From an uncultured beta proteobacterium (lineage in GTDB: Bacteria > Pseudomonadota > Gammaproteobacteria > Burkholderiales > Burkholderiaceae_C): DNA of 64,000 nt. Of the stretch, positions 26,728 to 35,211 are shown piece after piece; within the stretch, counting starts at the first letter, position 1; every line of letters begins with the position of its first letter. The position numbers were made by a program, and so were the translations under genes. Below the pieces are notes generated by a model. That model saw only the letters and a list, made by a program, of their open reading frames with translations, was not told the origin of the DNA and searched no databases. The DNA is taken from NCBI GenBank assembly GCA_903823025.1, contig CAIJRK010000060.1, positions 1 through 64,000 of the forward strand, read 5' to 3'.

Positions 26728-27674
26728 GCGATATTTTGACCGTCACCATGAATCCGGCTGTTGATGTGGCAACCTCGACGGCGTATGTGATGCCGACGCA
26801 CAAACTTCGGTGTGCCACCGTGCAACGCCATCCCGGAGGGGGTGGCGTTAATGTGGCGCGGGTGCTGCATCGTTTGGGTGGCGAGGTGGTAGCGCTTTAC
26901 CCGGCAGGCGGCGCCTCGGGCAAACGCTTGCGCCAGCTGCTCGATGACGAAGGTGTGGCCAGTTGTTGTATAGCAATTACAGGTGAAACCCGTGAGAGTT
27001 TTTCCGTCAAAGACGAGGGGGGCGGACAAGAATATCGCTTTGTATTGCCGGGACCCACGCTGCTGGCGCGGGAATGGCAGGCGTGTCTTGATCAGGTGGA
27101 GGCGCTGGCCCAGTCAGCCCGCTATCTGGTGGTCAGCGGGAGTTTGCCACCGGGTGTTCCGGCTGACTTTTATGCCCAGTTGATTCGCCGCGTCAAACCG
27201 TTAGGCGTTCAGGTGGTGCTGGACACGTCAGGTCCCGCCCTCGCTGCGGCGCTGGCGGCGGGTGTTTACCTGGTCAAACCAAGCTTGCGCGAGTTGCGTG
27301 ATTTCTCTGGCCTGGCGCTGGAGACGTCAACGCAGTGGCTCGGCGCGGCTGAACAACTCATTGCACAAGGCCGGGCACAGGCGGTGGTGTTGACCTTGGG
27401 CGAAGCGGGCGCTTGGCTGATCACGGCGCAAGAGGTGTGCTTTGCACCCGGTTTGCCGGTCAAGGTGGTCAGCGCCATCGGGGCCGGCGACAGCCTTGTC
27501 GGTGCGATGGTGTGGGCGCTGGCGCAGAGGTTGACGTTGAAAGAGGCTTTTCGGTACGGCGTGGCGGCAGGGTCAGCGGCGCTGCAAAGCGAAGGCACCG
27601 GGCTGTGTCATCCGGCAGAAATCGCCCGCTTGCATGACGACGTTCAATTGAGGTGCGAGGTCAAACCGTCTTAA
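26724..27674 (+). CDS. PfkB-family hexose kinase (1-phosphofructokinase / PfkB type)
   Basis: A 316-residue ribokinase-fold sugar kinase. It begins ILTVTMNPAVDV, with the PfkB signatures PGGGGVNVARVLHRLGG near residue 37 and VSAIGAGDSLVGAMV near 250 (catalytic Asp in GAGDS). It resembles the 6-phosphofructokinase II/1-phosphofructokinase/tagatose-6-phosphate kinase group; the exact substrate is uncertain. Coupled to the Stealth gene by an ATGA overlap. Its 3' end overlaps the convergent TauE/SafE gene by 14 bases. Confidence 0.9.
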   Translation: MSDILTVTMNPAVDVATSTAYVMPTHKLRCATVQRHPGGGGVNVARVLHRLGGEVVALYPAGGASGKRLRQLLDDEGVASCCIAITGETRESFSVKDEGGGQEYRFVLPGPTLLAREWQACLDQVEALAQSARYLVVSGSLPPGVPADFYAQLIRRVKPLGVQVVLDTSGPALAAALAAGVYLVKPSLRELRDFSGLALETSTQWLGAAEQLIAQGRAQAVVLTLGEAGAWLITAQEVCFAPGLPVKVVSAIGAGDSLVGAMVWALAQRLTLKEAFRYGVAAGSAALQSEGTGLCHPAEIARLHDDVQLRCEVKPS

Positions 27675-28479
27675 GACCGCGATAAAGCATGTAAGCGGCC
27701 AACAAATAAAGCGTGCAGGCAAACACGCGTTTGAGTTTCTTCACCGGCAGTTTGTGCGCTGCCCAGGCGCCCAGCGGCGCGGTCAGCACGCTGCAAGTGG
27801 CAATCACGCCCAACGCGGGCAACCACAGGTAACCCAGTGAATGGGGCGGCAAGTCATGCAAGCCTTGGCCGCTGATGATGTAGCCCACCACATTGGCCAG
27901 CGCAATCGGAAAACCCAGCGCCGCCGAGGTGGCGACGGCGTTGTGAATGGCGACATTGCACCAGGTCATGAACGGCACGCTGATAAAACCGCCCCCGGCG
28001 CCCAACAGGCCTGACAAAAAACCAATCACTCCCCCGGCGCCCAGTAGCCCCGCCGTGGCGGGCACTTGCCGGGTGGGTGCGGGTTTTTTATCCAGAAACA
28101 TCTGGGTTGCAGAAAAGCTGACGAAGACGGCAAAAAACAGCGCTAACCACGACCCCTTGAGCAGCGCAAAAACGCCCAGACTGGCCAACGCCCCGCCCAG
28201 CACAATACCCGGCGCCAGACGCCTGACCAAGTCCCAGCGCACAAAACCCCGTTTGTGATGCGCGCGCACGCTTGAAATCGAGGTGAAGATGATGGTCGCC
28301 ATCGAGGTGGCAATCGCCATTTTGATAGCGAGGTCAGGGTCAACGCCCCGGCCCGACAGGATGATGGTGATGAACGGCACCATCATCATGCCCCCGCCAA
28401 TGCCGAGCAAACCCGCCAAAAAGCCGGAGATTAAACCCAACAGGGCCAGTTGAATGATCAGCAAAGGTTCAAGAATCAT
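27661..28479 (-). CDS. TauE/SafE family transporter (second copy)
   Basis: A 272-residue membrane protein with repeated GFLAGLLGIGGGMMMVP and GFLSGLLGAGGGFISVPF motifs, one in each half, the signature of the TauE/SafE (DUF81) family. Around eight membrane segments. I start at the ATG at 28479 (MILEPLLIIQ); the frame extends 24 codons upstream but those residues are not family-like. It differs from the copy ahead of cysI and has no sulfur genes beside it, so its anion substrate is open. Confidence 0.88.
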   Translation of the reverse strand: MILEPLLIIQLALLGLISGFLAGLLGIGGGMMMVPFITIILSGRGVDPDLAIKMAIATSMATIIFTSISSVRAHHKRGFVRWDLVRRLAPGIVLGGALASLGVFALLKGSWLALFFAVFVSFSATQMFLDKKPAPTRQVPATAGLLGAGGVIGFLSGLLGAGGGFISVPFMTWCNVAIHNAVATSAALGFPIALANVVGYIISGQGLHDLPPHSLGYLWLPALGVIATCSVLTAPLGAWAAHKLPVKKLKRVFACTLYLLAAYMLYRGLKTV

Positions 28480-28551
28480 GGCGAAACGGGAGAAAGGGGA
28501 GAAGAACGGGAGGACGAGAAAAGGTGTCTGCAAATGCCACCGGACCGTCAT

Positions 28552-28569
28552 CCTAAACCGGGGTTTAGG
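28552..28569 (-). terminator. Perfect stem-loop downstream of the 6S-like RNA
   Basis: CCTAAACC-CC-GGTTTAGG on the minus strand: 8-base perfect arms around two bases. It lies between the candidate 6S RNA and the TauE/SafE gene, a fitting place for transcript end or processing. A U-run is not evident. Confidence 0.45.
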
Positions 28570-28570
28570 T

Positions 28571-28700
28571 GGGCGAGGTCAGCTGACCATTGGGTACATC
28601 TAACGCGAGATGTTCACGCTTGAGCAGCGATGTTCCAAGCCCGGGCTCAGAGAGCATTGGTTCAAGAAATATAAAGCCCGGCGAGCATTGCAGACAAATG
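28571..28700 (-). ncRNA. ssrS: Probable 6S RNA (ssrS)
   Basis: In beta- and gammaproteobacteria ssrS lies just downstream of zapA, as this does. A TACAAT-10 box (28708-28703, minus strand) precedes the region. It can fold into a long hairpin with CCGGGCT...AGCCCGG arms around TATATTTCTTGAACC, plus ACATCT-AACGCG-AGATGT (as read on the plus strand) and a perfect GGTCAGCTGACC palindrome. No protein frame explains it. The exact ends are estimates, and I recognise it more by position and structure than by a full sequence match. Confidence 0.5.
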
Positions 28701-28724
28701 CGATTGTAGAGCGTGATGGCACGC

Positions 28725-29078
28725 CTATCCACCCGCTTCTTGGGGGACCAAGAAGGGCTGGATGTCAATCAGGGCGGCATCCAGCTGTGCCAAGAGTGCG
28801 GTGAGTTGCGGGTTGTCCTGTACGGGTGACGCATCGCCCTGAAAACCCGCACCGGCAGGCGGCGCCAAAGGCGTGTTGTACTGCTCAGCCAAATCAACGG
28901 CGAGGTTGAGCGCGGCCAGCACGGCGATACGGTCACGCGCTCTGACTCTGCCATCATCGCGAATTTTGCACATGGCCGCGTCCACCCGCTTGACGGCTTC
29001 TTGCAACCGCAAGTCGCCCCCTTCGGGACAACTTAGCAAGTAGCCTTGCCCCATGATCTGGACTTCAAGTTGTTTCAA
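28725..29078 (-). CDS. zapA: Cell division protein ZapA
   Basis: Cytoplasmic protein that bundles FtsZ filaments at the division ring. The 117 residues begin KQLEVQIMGQGYLLSCPEGG and contain AALNLAVDLAEQY, both characteristic, followed by a variable tail. The start is a TTG at 29078 that overlaps the stop of the upstream coiled-coil gene (TTGA); the family start agrees with this rather than with the ATG eight codons later. A strong stem (CTTCTTGG-tccc-CCAAGAAG) lies in the last coding codons. Confidence 0.94.
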   Translation of the reverse strand: MKQLEVQIMGQGYLLSCPEGGDLRLQEAVKRVDAAMCKIRDDGRVRARDRIAVLAALNLAVDLAEQYNTPLAPPAGAGFQGDASPVQDNPQLTALLAQLDAALIDIQPFLVPQEAGG

Positions 29079-29305
29079 GAGTTGCCTTTGTGTGGCGCAT
29101 TGACTGCCGTATCCGGCAAGCGATTCAGTAACGCATCAATCCGGGCGCGAGCGGCACGAAGTCTGGACTTGAGGGAATCACGCTCTTGGGCAAGCACACG
29201 CAACTGCTCAACGAGGAGCCTGTTTGTGTTTTGCAATTCTGCGTGGTGAACGAGCAAACGCTCCACGCGGGTAGCAATTTGGTCGATTTGAGAGGGTTTC
29301 GACAT
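29075..29305 (-). CDS. Short coiled-coil protein upstream of zapA (ZapB-like)
   Basis: A 76-residue protein with a heptad-rich helix over residues 5-55 (RVERLLVHHAELQNTNRLL and onward). It matches the small coiled-coil proteins that precede zapA in betaproteobacteria (TIGR02449-like) and recalls ZapB, a partner of ZapA at the Z-ring. That functional link is inferred from the coiled coil and the 4-base overlap with zapA. The start ATG is preceded by a short gap to the oppositely oriented B12 cluster. Confidence 0.85.
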   Translation of the reverse strand: MSKPSQIDQIATRVERLLVHHAELQNTNRLLVEQLRVLAQERDSLKSRLRAARARIDALLNRLPDTAVNAPHKGNS

Positions 29306-29354
29306 AGGTGCCCATTGTAGGGTTAGCCCAAGTTTTAAAGGCTAAGATCGCAGG

Positions 29355-29558
29355 GTTGGTGCTCGCGGCGTGGTTCACACGGCGCAGTTCAACGGGAAGC
29401 AGGAGGGTTTGTCGTTATCGACCCACCTAACCTGCGCTGCCCCCGCAACGGTAAGTGGACGAATCCTTTGATTCCGCTTCCATCACAGCCACTGAACGCC
29501 TTGAACAAGCGCTTGGGAAGGCGATGGAGGTTGCTTCCACCAGCCCGGATACCGGCCA
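29355..29558 (+). promoter_or_regulatory. Cobalamin riboswitch upstream of btuB
   Basis: Clear adenosylcobalamin-type aptamer landmarks: GGTGCTCGCGGCG, AACGGGAAGCAGGAGGG, GCTGCCCCCGCAACGGTAAG, GCCACTGAACGCC, TTGGGAAGGCG and the B12 box AGCCCGGATACCGGCC (29542-29557). About 90 bases follow before the btuB ATG, including a GCACGCGTGC palindrome that may belong to the expression platform. It should turn the btuB operon down when B12 is plentiful. With flanks it fills the 341-base gap between the zapB-like gene and btuB. Confidence 0.96.
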
Positions 29559-29646
29559 ACAAGGTGGTTGCACGCGTGCGTGCTGCCTTGCCGCTCAGGC
29601 ACTGTCGGGGACGACGGTGAGAGCTTTCGTTATTTGGTCTTTTTTC

Positions 29647-31464
29647 ATGAAAACTTGTGTCTTTTCTGTGCGCCTCGCCGCACTGCCGCTGGCTTTGGCT
29701 GCTGCTTTTCCTTCTTTGGCGCAAACGCAGACTAATTCGTCTTTAGGTGAAATGGTGGTAACTGCCACGCGGGTCGCCCAACCTTTGAGTGACTTGCTCG
29801 CTGATGTCACCCTCGTGGATCGGGCGCGCATTGAGCGCAGTGGTGCCACCGGGTTGGCCGATTTGCTGGGTCGATTGCCCGGTATTGAGTTTCAGCGTAA
29901 TGGCGGGCCGGGGGCCACGACCGGCGTGTTTTTGCGCGGTTCCGAATCGCGTTTCACGGCGGTGTTCATCGACGGCGTGCGCATTGACTCGCAATCGACG
30001 GGCGGGGCATCGTGGGAAGGCATTCCACTCGGGCAGATTGACCGCATTGAAGTGTTGCGCGGCCCCGCTGCTGCGGTGTACGGATCAGATGCCATGAGTG
30101 GTGTGATTCAGATTTTTACCAAACGCGGCGAAAACGGCTTTTCGCCCTTTGTAGGCGTTGGTTTGGGCACCTACGGCACGCGCCAACTGGAAGCCGGATT
30201 CAGTGGTGCCAGTGGTGCTTTTGATTACTCCCTGGGTTTGATTGATGAGCAAAGCGACGGCTACAACGCACGCACTATTCCCACACAAAACCCAGATCGG
30301 GACGGCTACAGCAGCCAATCGGCCAACGTAAAACTCGGATTTCAGATCAATCCAACGCATCGACTCGAAGCCACCTACCTGACCAACGACGGTGACTCGC
30401 AATACGACGGCTACGGTCAGAACAATGATCGCAACTTGCACAAACTCACCGCCCAAGGTTTGAATTGGCAGGCGCAGTGGACGCAGGCGTGGCGCACGCG
30501 CCTAAGCGTTTCCGACTCACAAGATAGCTACGAAACCACGCCTTCGCCTTACCGCACCGTCACCAACTTGCGCAGTTATTTATTGCACAACGAACTGCGT
30601 CAGGGCGCGCACCTGTTCTCGGCAGATCTGGAGCGCAAAGAAGACCATCTGGACAATACGCCCATCAACCAAAGCCGATCACAAGACGGCGTGGCGTTGG
30701 GTTATGGGTTTACGAACTTGCAACACACGGTGCAATTGAATGTGCGCCACGACAACGACAGCGAGTTTGGGGGGCATGACACCGCCAGCGCCGCTTATGG
30801 CTACGCCCTCACACCGCAGTGGCGGGCCACGGCCGCAGTGGGCACGGCCTTTCGCACGCCGACGCTCTTCCATCGTTTTAGCGAATATGGCAAATCCACG
30901 CTGCAGCCCGAAAGTGCGCGCAATGCCGAAATTGGTTTGCGTTACGCACAGGGCAGCAGCCATTTGGGTGTTGTGGCCTATCGCAACAAGGTGGACAACC
31001 TGATCACCTACTCGGCACCTGGGCCTTGCGTTTCTCTTTATGGCTGTTATGAAAACACCGCGCGTGCCGAGTATTCGGGCGTGACCTTCACCGGCGGTTA
31101 CACGGTCGGTGGCGTCAACCTGAACGCCTCGCTGGACTTGCAAAACCCGCGTGATCTGGACACGGGCAAGCAACTGGCCCGCCGCGCCAAGCGGCACGGT
31201 ACGCTAAGCGCCGACACCCGCGTGGGCCAATGGGCGCTAGGTGCTGAGGCTCAGTTGTCGGGCGAGCGTTATGACGATGGCGCCAACACCAAGCCATTAG
31301 GCGGCTACAGCCTCTTCAATTTGAGCGCCAGCACCGCGATTCAAAAAAACTGGACGCTGCTGGCGCGTGTGGACAATCTGGCAGATAAAAAGTACGAACT
31401 GGCGCGCACCTATGCGACTGCTGGCCGCACTTTTTATGTCGGTGTCAAGTGGGCACCGAAGTAA
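29647..31464 (+). CDS. btuB: TonB-dependent vitamin B12 receptor BtuB
   Basis: Outer-membrane 22-strand barrel for corrinoid uptake. The ATG at 29647 gives 605 residues with a signal peptide (CVFSVRLAALPLALAAAFPSLAQ), a TonB-box-like EMVVTATR and a plug domain (GLADLLGRLPGIEFQRNG, VEVLRGPAA-like IEVLRGPAAAVYGSDAM). It ends in a barrel strand with terminal aromatic-type pattern (GRTFYVGVKW). An upstream in-frame start at 29455 lies inside the riboswitch and is rejected. Under riboswitch control and first gene of the B12 cluster. Confidence 0.95.
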   Translation: MKTCVFSVRLAALPLALAAAFPSLAQTQTNSSLGEMVVTATRVAQPLSDLLADVTLVDRARIERSGATGLADLLGRLPGIEFQRNGGPGATTGVFLRGSESRFTAVFIDGVRIDSQSTGGASWEGIPLGQIDRIEVLRGPAAAVYGSDAMSGVIQIFTKRGENGFSPFVGVGLGTYGTRQLEAGFSGASGAFDYSLGLIDEQSDGYNARTIPTQNPDRDGYSSQSANVKLGFQINPTHRLEATYLTNDGDSQYDGYGQNNDRNLHKLTAQGLNWQAQWTQAWRTRLSVSDSQDSYETTPSPYRTVTNLRSYLLHNELRQGAHLFSADLERKEDHLDNTPINQSRSQDGVALGYGFTNLQHTVQLNVRHDNDSEFGGHDTASAAYGYALTPQWRATAAVGTAFRTPTLFHRFSEYGKSTLQPESARNAEIGLRYAQGSSHLGVVAYRNKVDNLITYSAPGPCVSLYGCYENTARAEYSGVTFTGGYTVGGVNLNASLDLQNPRDLDTGKQLARRAKRHGTLSADTRVGQWALGAEAQLSGERYDDGANTKPLGGYSLFNLSASTAIQKNWTLLARVDNLADKKYELARTYATAGRTFYVGVKWAPK

Positions 31465-31509
31465 ATCCCGTAGTCCCCGAATCCCTTAATTGACCTGAAA
31501 GAAAACGCC

Positions 31510-32883
31510 ATGTCTGACGCGCCTTGCTGTCCCGCTATCCTCATCGCCGCCCCGGCTTCCGGCCAAGGCAAAACCACGGTGGCCGCCGCCTTGGCACGTT
31601 TGCACACACGTCAAGGTAAAAAAGTGCGTGTCTTCAAATGCGGACCGGATTTTCTGGACCCTTATTGGCACACCATGGCCAGCGGCGCGCCGGTACATCA
31701 GTTGGACTTGTGGATGACGGGCGAGGCGGACTGCCGGGCGCGACTGGCCGCAGCGGCTCGGGAGGCGGACTTGATCATCGTGGAAGGCGTGATGGGTTTG
31801 TTTGACGGCGAGCCGAGTGCCGCTGATTTGGCGCAACGCTTCGGTCTGCCGGTGCTGATGGTCATTGATGCGTCAGCCATGGCGGGCACTTTTGGCGCGC
31901 TGGTTTTTGGTTTGCAGCATTACCGAACCGATCTTTCTTGGGCTGGTGTGTTGGCCAACCGCGTCGCCAGTGAGCGTCACGAAGAGATGTTGAAAAACAG
32001 TGTGCGCGAACCTGAGCAATGGCTGGGCGCTCTGATGCGCAACCCGGCCATGAACTTGCCGGAACGCCACCTCGGCCTGACGGTCGCCAGCGAAGTGGTC
32101 GATGCACTGGAACGGTTGGACGCCGCCGCCGATGCGTTAGCCACCACGCCGCTGGGACAAATGTCACTGCTTGACTTGAAACGCTGGGATGTCACTTTCA
32201 CAGTGGAAGAGGAGGCCGGACGAGAGGTCTTCGACGCTCAACCTTTGGCCGGTTGCACCATCGCCATTGCCCGTGACGTCGCCTTTTGTTTTATCTACGC
32301 GGCCAATCTGGATTGTTTGCGCGATCTGGGCGCGCAATTGGTGTTCTTCTCCCCCTTGGCGGACGCGGACTTGCCCGCTTGCGACGCCGTTTGGCTACCC
32401 GGCGGTTACCCCGAGTTGCACGCCGCCCGACTCGCCGACAACACCCGTTTGCGCGACAGTCTGGCGAACCATGTGGCACAAAACAAACCGGTCTGGGCCG
32501 AGTGCGGCGGCATGATGGTGTTGTTTGAGTCGCTGGTGACGATTGACGGTCAGACGCACGCGCAGTGGGGTTTGTTGCCCGGCCGCGTGACGATGCAAAA
32601 ACGGCTGGTCGCGCTGGGGCCGCAGCAATTGGCGATGCTTGAGGGCGTGTTGCGCGGTCACACTTTTCACTACTCCACCAGCACGACGCCGCTGCTGGCC
32701 GATTTGCGCACCACGCGCCCGGACAGCGAGCAGACGCCCCATGCGGGCGAGGCACTGTACCAGGTAGGCTCGATTCAAGCCAGTTATTTTCATGCGTGGT
32801 TTGCGTCCAGCCCGGCGGCCACCGCCGCGCTTTTTGCGCCGGTTGAAATGCTACAAAACCCCACGGCAGGAGTTATCCAATGA
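31510..32883 (+). CDS. cobB: Cobyrinate a,c-diamide synthase
   Basis: Glutamine-dependent amidation of the a and c side chains of (hydrogeno)byrinate. N-terminal ATP site APASGQGKTTVAAAL (about residues 15-29) followed by KCGPDFLDPYWH, and a C-terminal class I glutamine amidotransferase domain with the nucleophile in WAECGGMMVL and a later His in GHTFHYS. The 457 residues are normal. CbiA (anaerobic) and CobB (aerobic) are not separable here. Overlaps the next gene by four bases. Confidence 0.94.
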   Translation: MSDAPCCPAILIAAPASGQGKTTVAAALARLHTRQGKKVRVFKCGPDFLDPYWHTMASGAPVHQLDLWMTGEADCRARLAAAAREADLIIVEGVMGLFDGEPSAADLAQRFGLPVLMVIDASAMAGTFGALVFGLQHYRTDLSWAGVLANRVASERHEEMLKNSVREPEQWLGALMRNPAMNLPERHLGLTVASEVVDALERLDAAADALATTPLGQMSLLDLKRWDVTFTVEEEAGREVFDAQPLAGCTIAIARDVAFCFIYAANLDCLRDLGAQLVFFSPLADADLPACDAVWLPGGYPELHAARLADNTRLRDSLANHVAQNKPVWAECGGMMVLFESLVTIDGQTHAQWGLLPGRVTMQKRLVALGPQQLAMLEGVLRGHTFHYSTSTTPLLADLRTTRPDSEQTPHAGEALYQVGSIQASYFHAWFASSPAATAALFAPVEMLQNPTAGVIQ

Positions 32884-33740
32884 CTGAACGTTTTGCATTC
32901 TCCCAAGGCCCGCAGCGCATCGTCTGCATGACCGAGGAGACGACCGAATGGCTCTACCTCTTAGGCGAAGAGCAGCGGATTGTCGGCATTTCGGGTTATA
33001 CGGTGCGGCCACGCCGGGCGCGGGATGAGAAACCCCGTGTCAGTGCTTTTACCAGCGCCAAAATCGACAAAATTCTGGCGCTGAAACCCGATTGCGTTTT
33101 TGGTTTTTCAGATATGCAGGCTGACATTGCCGCCGCGCTGATTCGCCAAGGGGTGCAAGTCACGGTGTTCAACCAGCGCAGCGTGGCCGAGATTTTTTCC
33201 ATGCTGTACCAGGTCGCCGCAATGGTGGGGCAGGGCGAGCAGGCCATGGCGCTGATTGGTGGAATGCAACAGCAACTGACCGCCATTGCCGATGCCGCCG
33301 CCCGCCTGCCGCGTCGGCCAAAAATCTTCTTTGAGGAATGGGACGAGCCGCACATCAGCGCCATTCGCTGGGTGTCCGAGTTGATGGGCATCGCGGGCGG
33401 TGACGATTGCTTTCCCGAATTGGCCACGCAGTCGCTGGGCAAAAACCGCATCATTGCTGACGGTGCCGAGATTGTGCGGCGCAACCCCGACATCATCATT
33501 GGCTCTTGGTGTGGCAAGAAATTCAGGCCTGAAAAAGTGGCGGCGCGTCCGGGTTGGGAGAACGTGAATGCGGTGAAAAACCAGCAACTGTTTGAAATCA
33601 AATCCGCTGACATTCTGCAACCCGGCCCCGCTGCCTTGACCGACGGTGTGGCGCAGTTGCACCGCATCGTGATGGATTGGAGTCAGAAGCAAGACGGCGC
33701 GCTGGTCGAGCCGGGCTGCAGCGCGGCGGCTGAAAAATGA
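32880..33740 (+). CDS. BtuF-like cobalamin-binding protein without signal peptide
   Basis: A 286-residue helical-backbone metal-receptor fold protein related to the ABC binding protein BtuF: QRIVCMTEETTEWLYLLGEEQRIVGIS at the start (in pieces) and LQPGPAALTDGVAQLH near the end. Unlike the later btuF product it begins MTERFAFSQGPQ with no hydrophobic leader, so it is probably cytoplasmic. It overlaps cobB and cobU by four bases each side. A role in handling corrinoid inside the cell is possible; a mis-exported or lipid-free receptor is less likely. Confidence 0.82.
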   Translation: MTERFAFSQGPQRIVCMTEETTEWLYLLGEEQRIVGISGYTVRPRRARDEKPRVSAFTSAKIDKILALKPDCVFGFSDMQADIAAALIRQGVQVTVFNQRSVAEIFSMLYQVAAMVGQGEQAMALIGGMQQQLTAIADAAARLPRRPKIFFEEWDEPHISAIRWVSELMGIAGGDDCFPELATQSLGKNRIIADGAEIVRRNPDIIIGSWCGKKFRPEKVAARPGWENVNAVKNQQLFEIKSADILQPGPAALTDGVAQLHRIVMDWSQKQDGALVEPGCSAAAEK

Positions 33741-34327
33741 CGGTCTTATCAGTGGCGCGCAGCGAGTTAATTTTGGGTGGTCAAAAAAGCGGCAAGTCGC
33801 GTCGTGCCGAAATGCTGGCGCGGGACTGGCTGGCCGCGTCAGCGAATCACCACGCTGTGCTGATCGCCACCGCTCAGCCTTGGGACGATGAGATGCGCGC
33901 ACGCATTGCCCGCCATCAGTTGGATCGCGCTGAACGTGTGCCCGGTCTGAGCACTGTCGAAGAATCGCGGGCACTGGCCGAAAAAATAACGCAACACAGC
34001 CGTCCCGACACACTGGTGGTGGTTGATTGCCTCACGCTGTGGCTCACCAATTGGTTGATGCCGATGAGCCAAAGTGAAGCCGCCAACCCGCCGTTAGCTC
34101 CCATTCCAACTGCGCCAGTCGCGCTGCTGTTGGAAGCGATTTCCAGCGCACCCGGCCCAGTCGTGCTGGTCGGCAACGAGATTGGCCTGGGTGTGATTCC
34201 CCTCGGCTCAGAGGTCCGTGCTTTTGTGGATGCCTTGGGCACGCTGAACCAGAACGTGGCCCGCGTGTGCCAACGTGTCACGTTGATGGCGGCGGGTTTG
34301 CCGCTCACTTTGAAAGATGCCGTATGA
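33737..34327 (+). CDS. cobU: Adenosylcobinamide kinase / adenosylcobinamide-phosphate guanylyltransferase
   Basis: Bifunctional enzyme (CobU/CobP) that phosphorylates adenosylcobinamide and adds GMP, preparing it for lower-ligand attachment. The P-loop reads ILGGQKSGKSRRAE at residues 11-24, and VVVDCLTLWLTNWL and GNEIGLGVIP are diagnostic. The 196 residues are typical. Overlaps both neighbours as ATGA. Supports salvage of imported cobinamide as well as late synthesis. Confidence 0.96.
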   Translation: MTVLSVARSELILGGQKSGKSRRAEMLARDWLAASANHHAVLIATAQPWDDEMRARIARHQLDRAERVPGLSTVEESRALAEKITQHSRPDTLVVVDCLTLWLTNWLMPMSQSEAANPPLAPIPTAPVALLLEAISSAPGPVVLVGNEIGLGVIPLGSEVRAFVDALGTLNQNVARVCQRVTLMAAGLPLTLKDAV

Positions 34328-35211
34328 AGAATTTGCACCTTAAATTGTGGCTGGCAGTCATCGCCTTCAACGTGTTACCGGGCGCAGCGCAAGCCCTGCA
34401 AGTCACCGATGACCGGGGTGTGACGGTGATGTTCAATCAGGCACCGCAACGCATCGTCAGTTTGCTGCCGTCGCTAACCGAGACGGTGTGCGAACTGGGC
34501 CAATGCCAGCGGCTGGTCGGGGTGGATCGCTATTCCAACTATCCGGCGAGCGTGCGTGCCTTGCCGCAAGTGGGTGGCGGCTTGGACCCGAATATTGAAG
34601 CCATCGTCGCCCTCAAACCCGATGTGGTGTTGATGGCAACGTCTTCCCGCGTCGGTGAACGACTGCAATCGCTGGGCATCAAGGTGGTGGCACTGGAGCC
34701 TAAAAGTCACGCCGATGTGAAGCGCGTGCTGGAGAAAATCGGCCAAGTGTTGGATGTGCCCGATGCGCAGCGCGTCTGGCGCGTGATTGATGCGGGCGTG
34801 TTGGCGGCATCGCAATCCTTGCCCACCAGCGTTAAAAACACGCGGGTTTACTTTGAGGTGAATCGCGCGCCTTATGCCGCTGGCGCTTCGTCTTTTATTG
34901 GCGAAACCTTGTCGCGTTTGGGTGCTCAAAATATCGTGCCCGCCAGCCTCGGCCCATTCCCCAAACTCAACCCCGAATACGTAGTGCGCGCCAACCCGGA
35001 CGTGATCATGGTCGGTGACCGCAACTATGCGGGCATGGAAGGGCGTCCCGGTTGGGCAGGTATTCGCGCCATTAAAGAACATCGCGTGTGTGTGTTCACC
35101 GTGGCGCAATCCGATGTGGTGGTGCGACCCGGCCCACGTATGGCCGAGGGCGCACGCATCATGGCGCAGTGTCTGCAAGCCATGCAAGCGCCACAAGGCA
35201 AAACGCCGTGA
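34324..35211 (+). CDS. btuF: Periplasmic cobalamin-binding protein BtuF
   Basis: Substrate-binding protein of the B12 ABC importer, 295 residues. A signal peptide is visible (LKLWLAVIAFNVLPGAAQA). The fold markers ALQVTDDRGV, QRIVSLLPSLTETVCELG, LVGVDRYSNYP and the C-terminal VVRPGPRMAEG are present. The ATG at 34324 overlaps the cobU stop (ATGA). Followed with GTGA overlap by the permease gene, so the transport trio is one unit. Confidence 0.93.
   Translation: MKNLHLKLWLAVIAFNVLPGAAQALQVTDDRGVTVMFNQAPQRIVSLLPSLTETVCELGQCQRLVGVDRYSNYPASVRALPQVGGGLDPNIEAIVALKPDVVLMATSSRVGERLQSLGIKVVALEPKSHADVKRVLEKIGQVLDVPDAQRVWRVIDAGVLAASQSLPTSVKNTRVYFEVNRAPYAAGASSFIGETLSRLGAQNIVPASLGPFPKLNPEYVVRANPDVIMVGDRNYAGMEGRPGWAGIRAIKEHRVCVFTVAQSDVVVRPGPRMAEGARIMAQCLQAMQAPQGKTP

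Noticed and set aside
29455..29646. In-frame extension of btuB
   Set aside because: It lies within the cobalamin aptamer; the ATG at 29647 starts a proper signal peptide.
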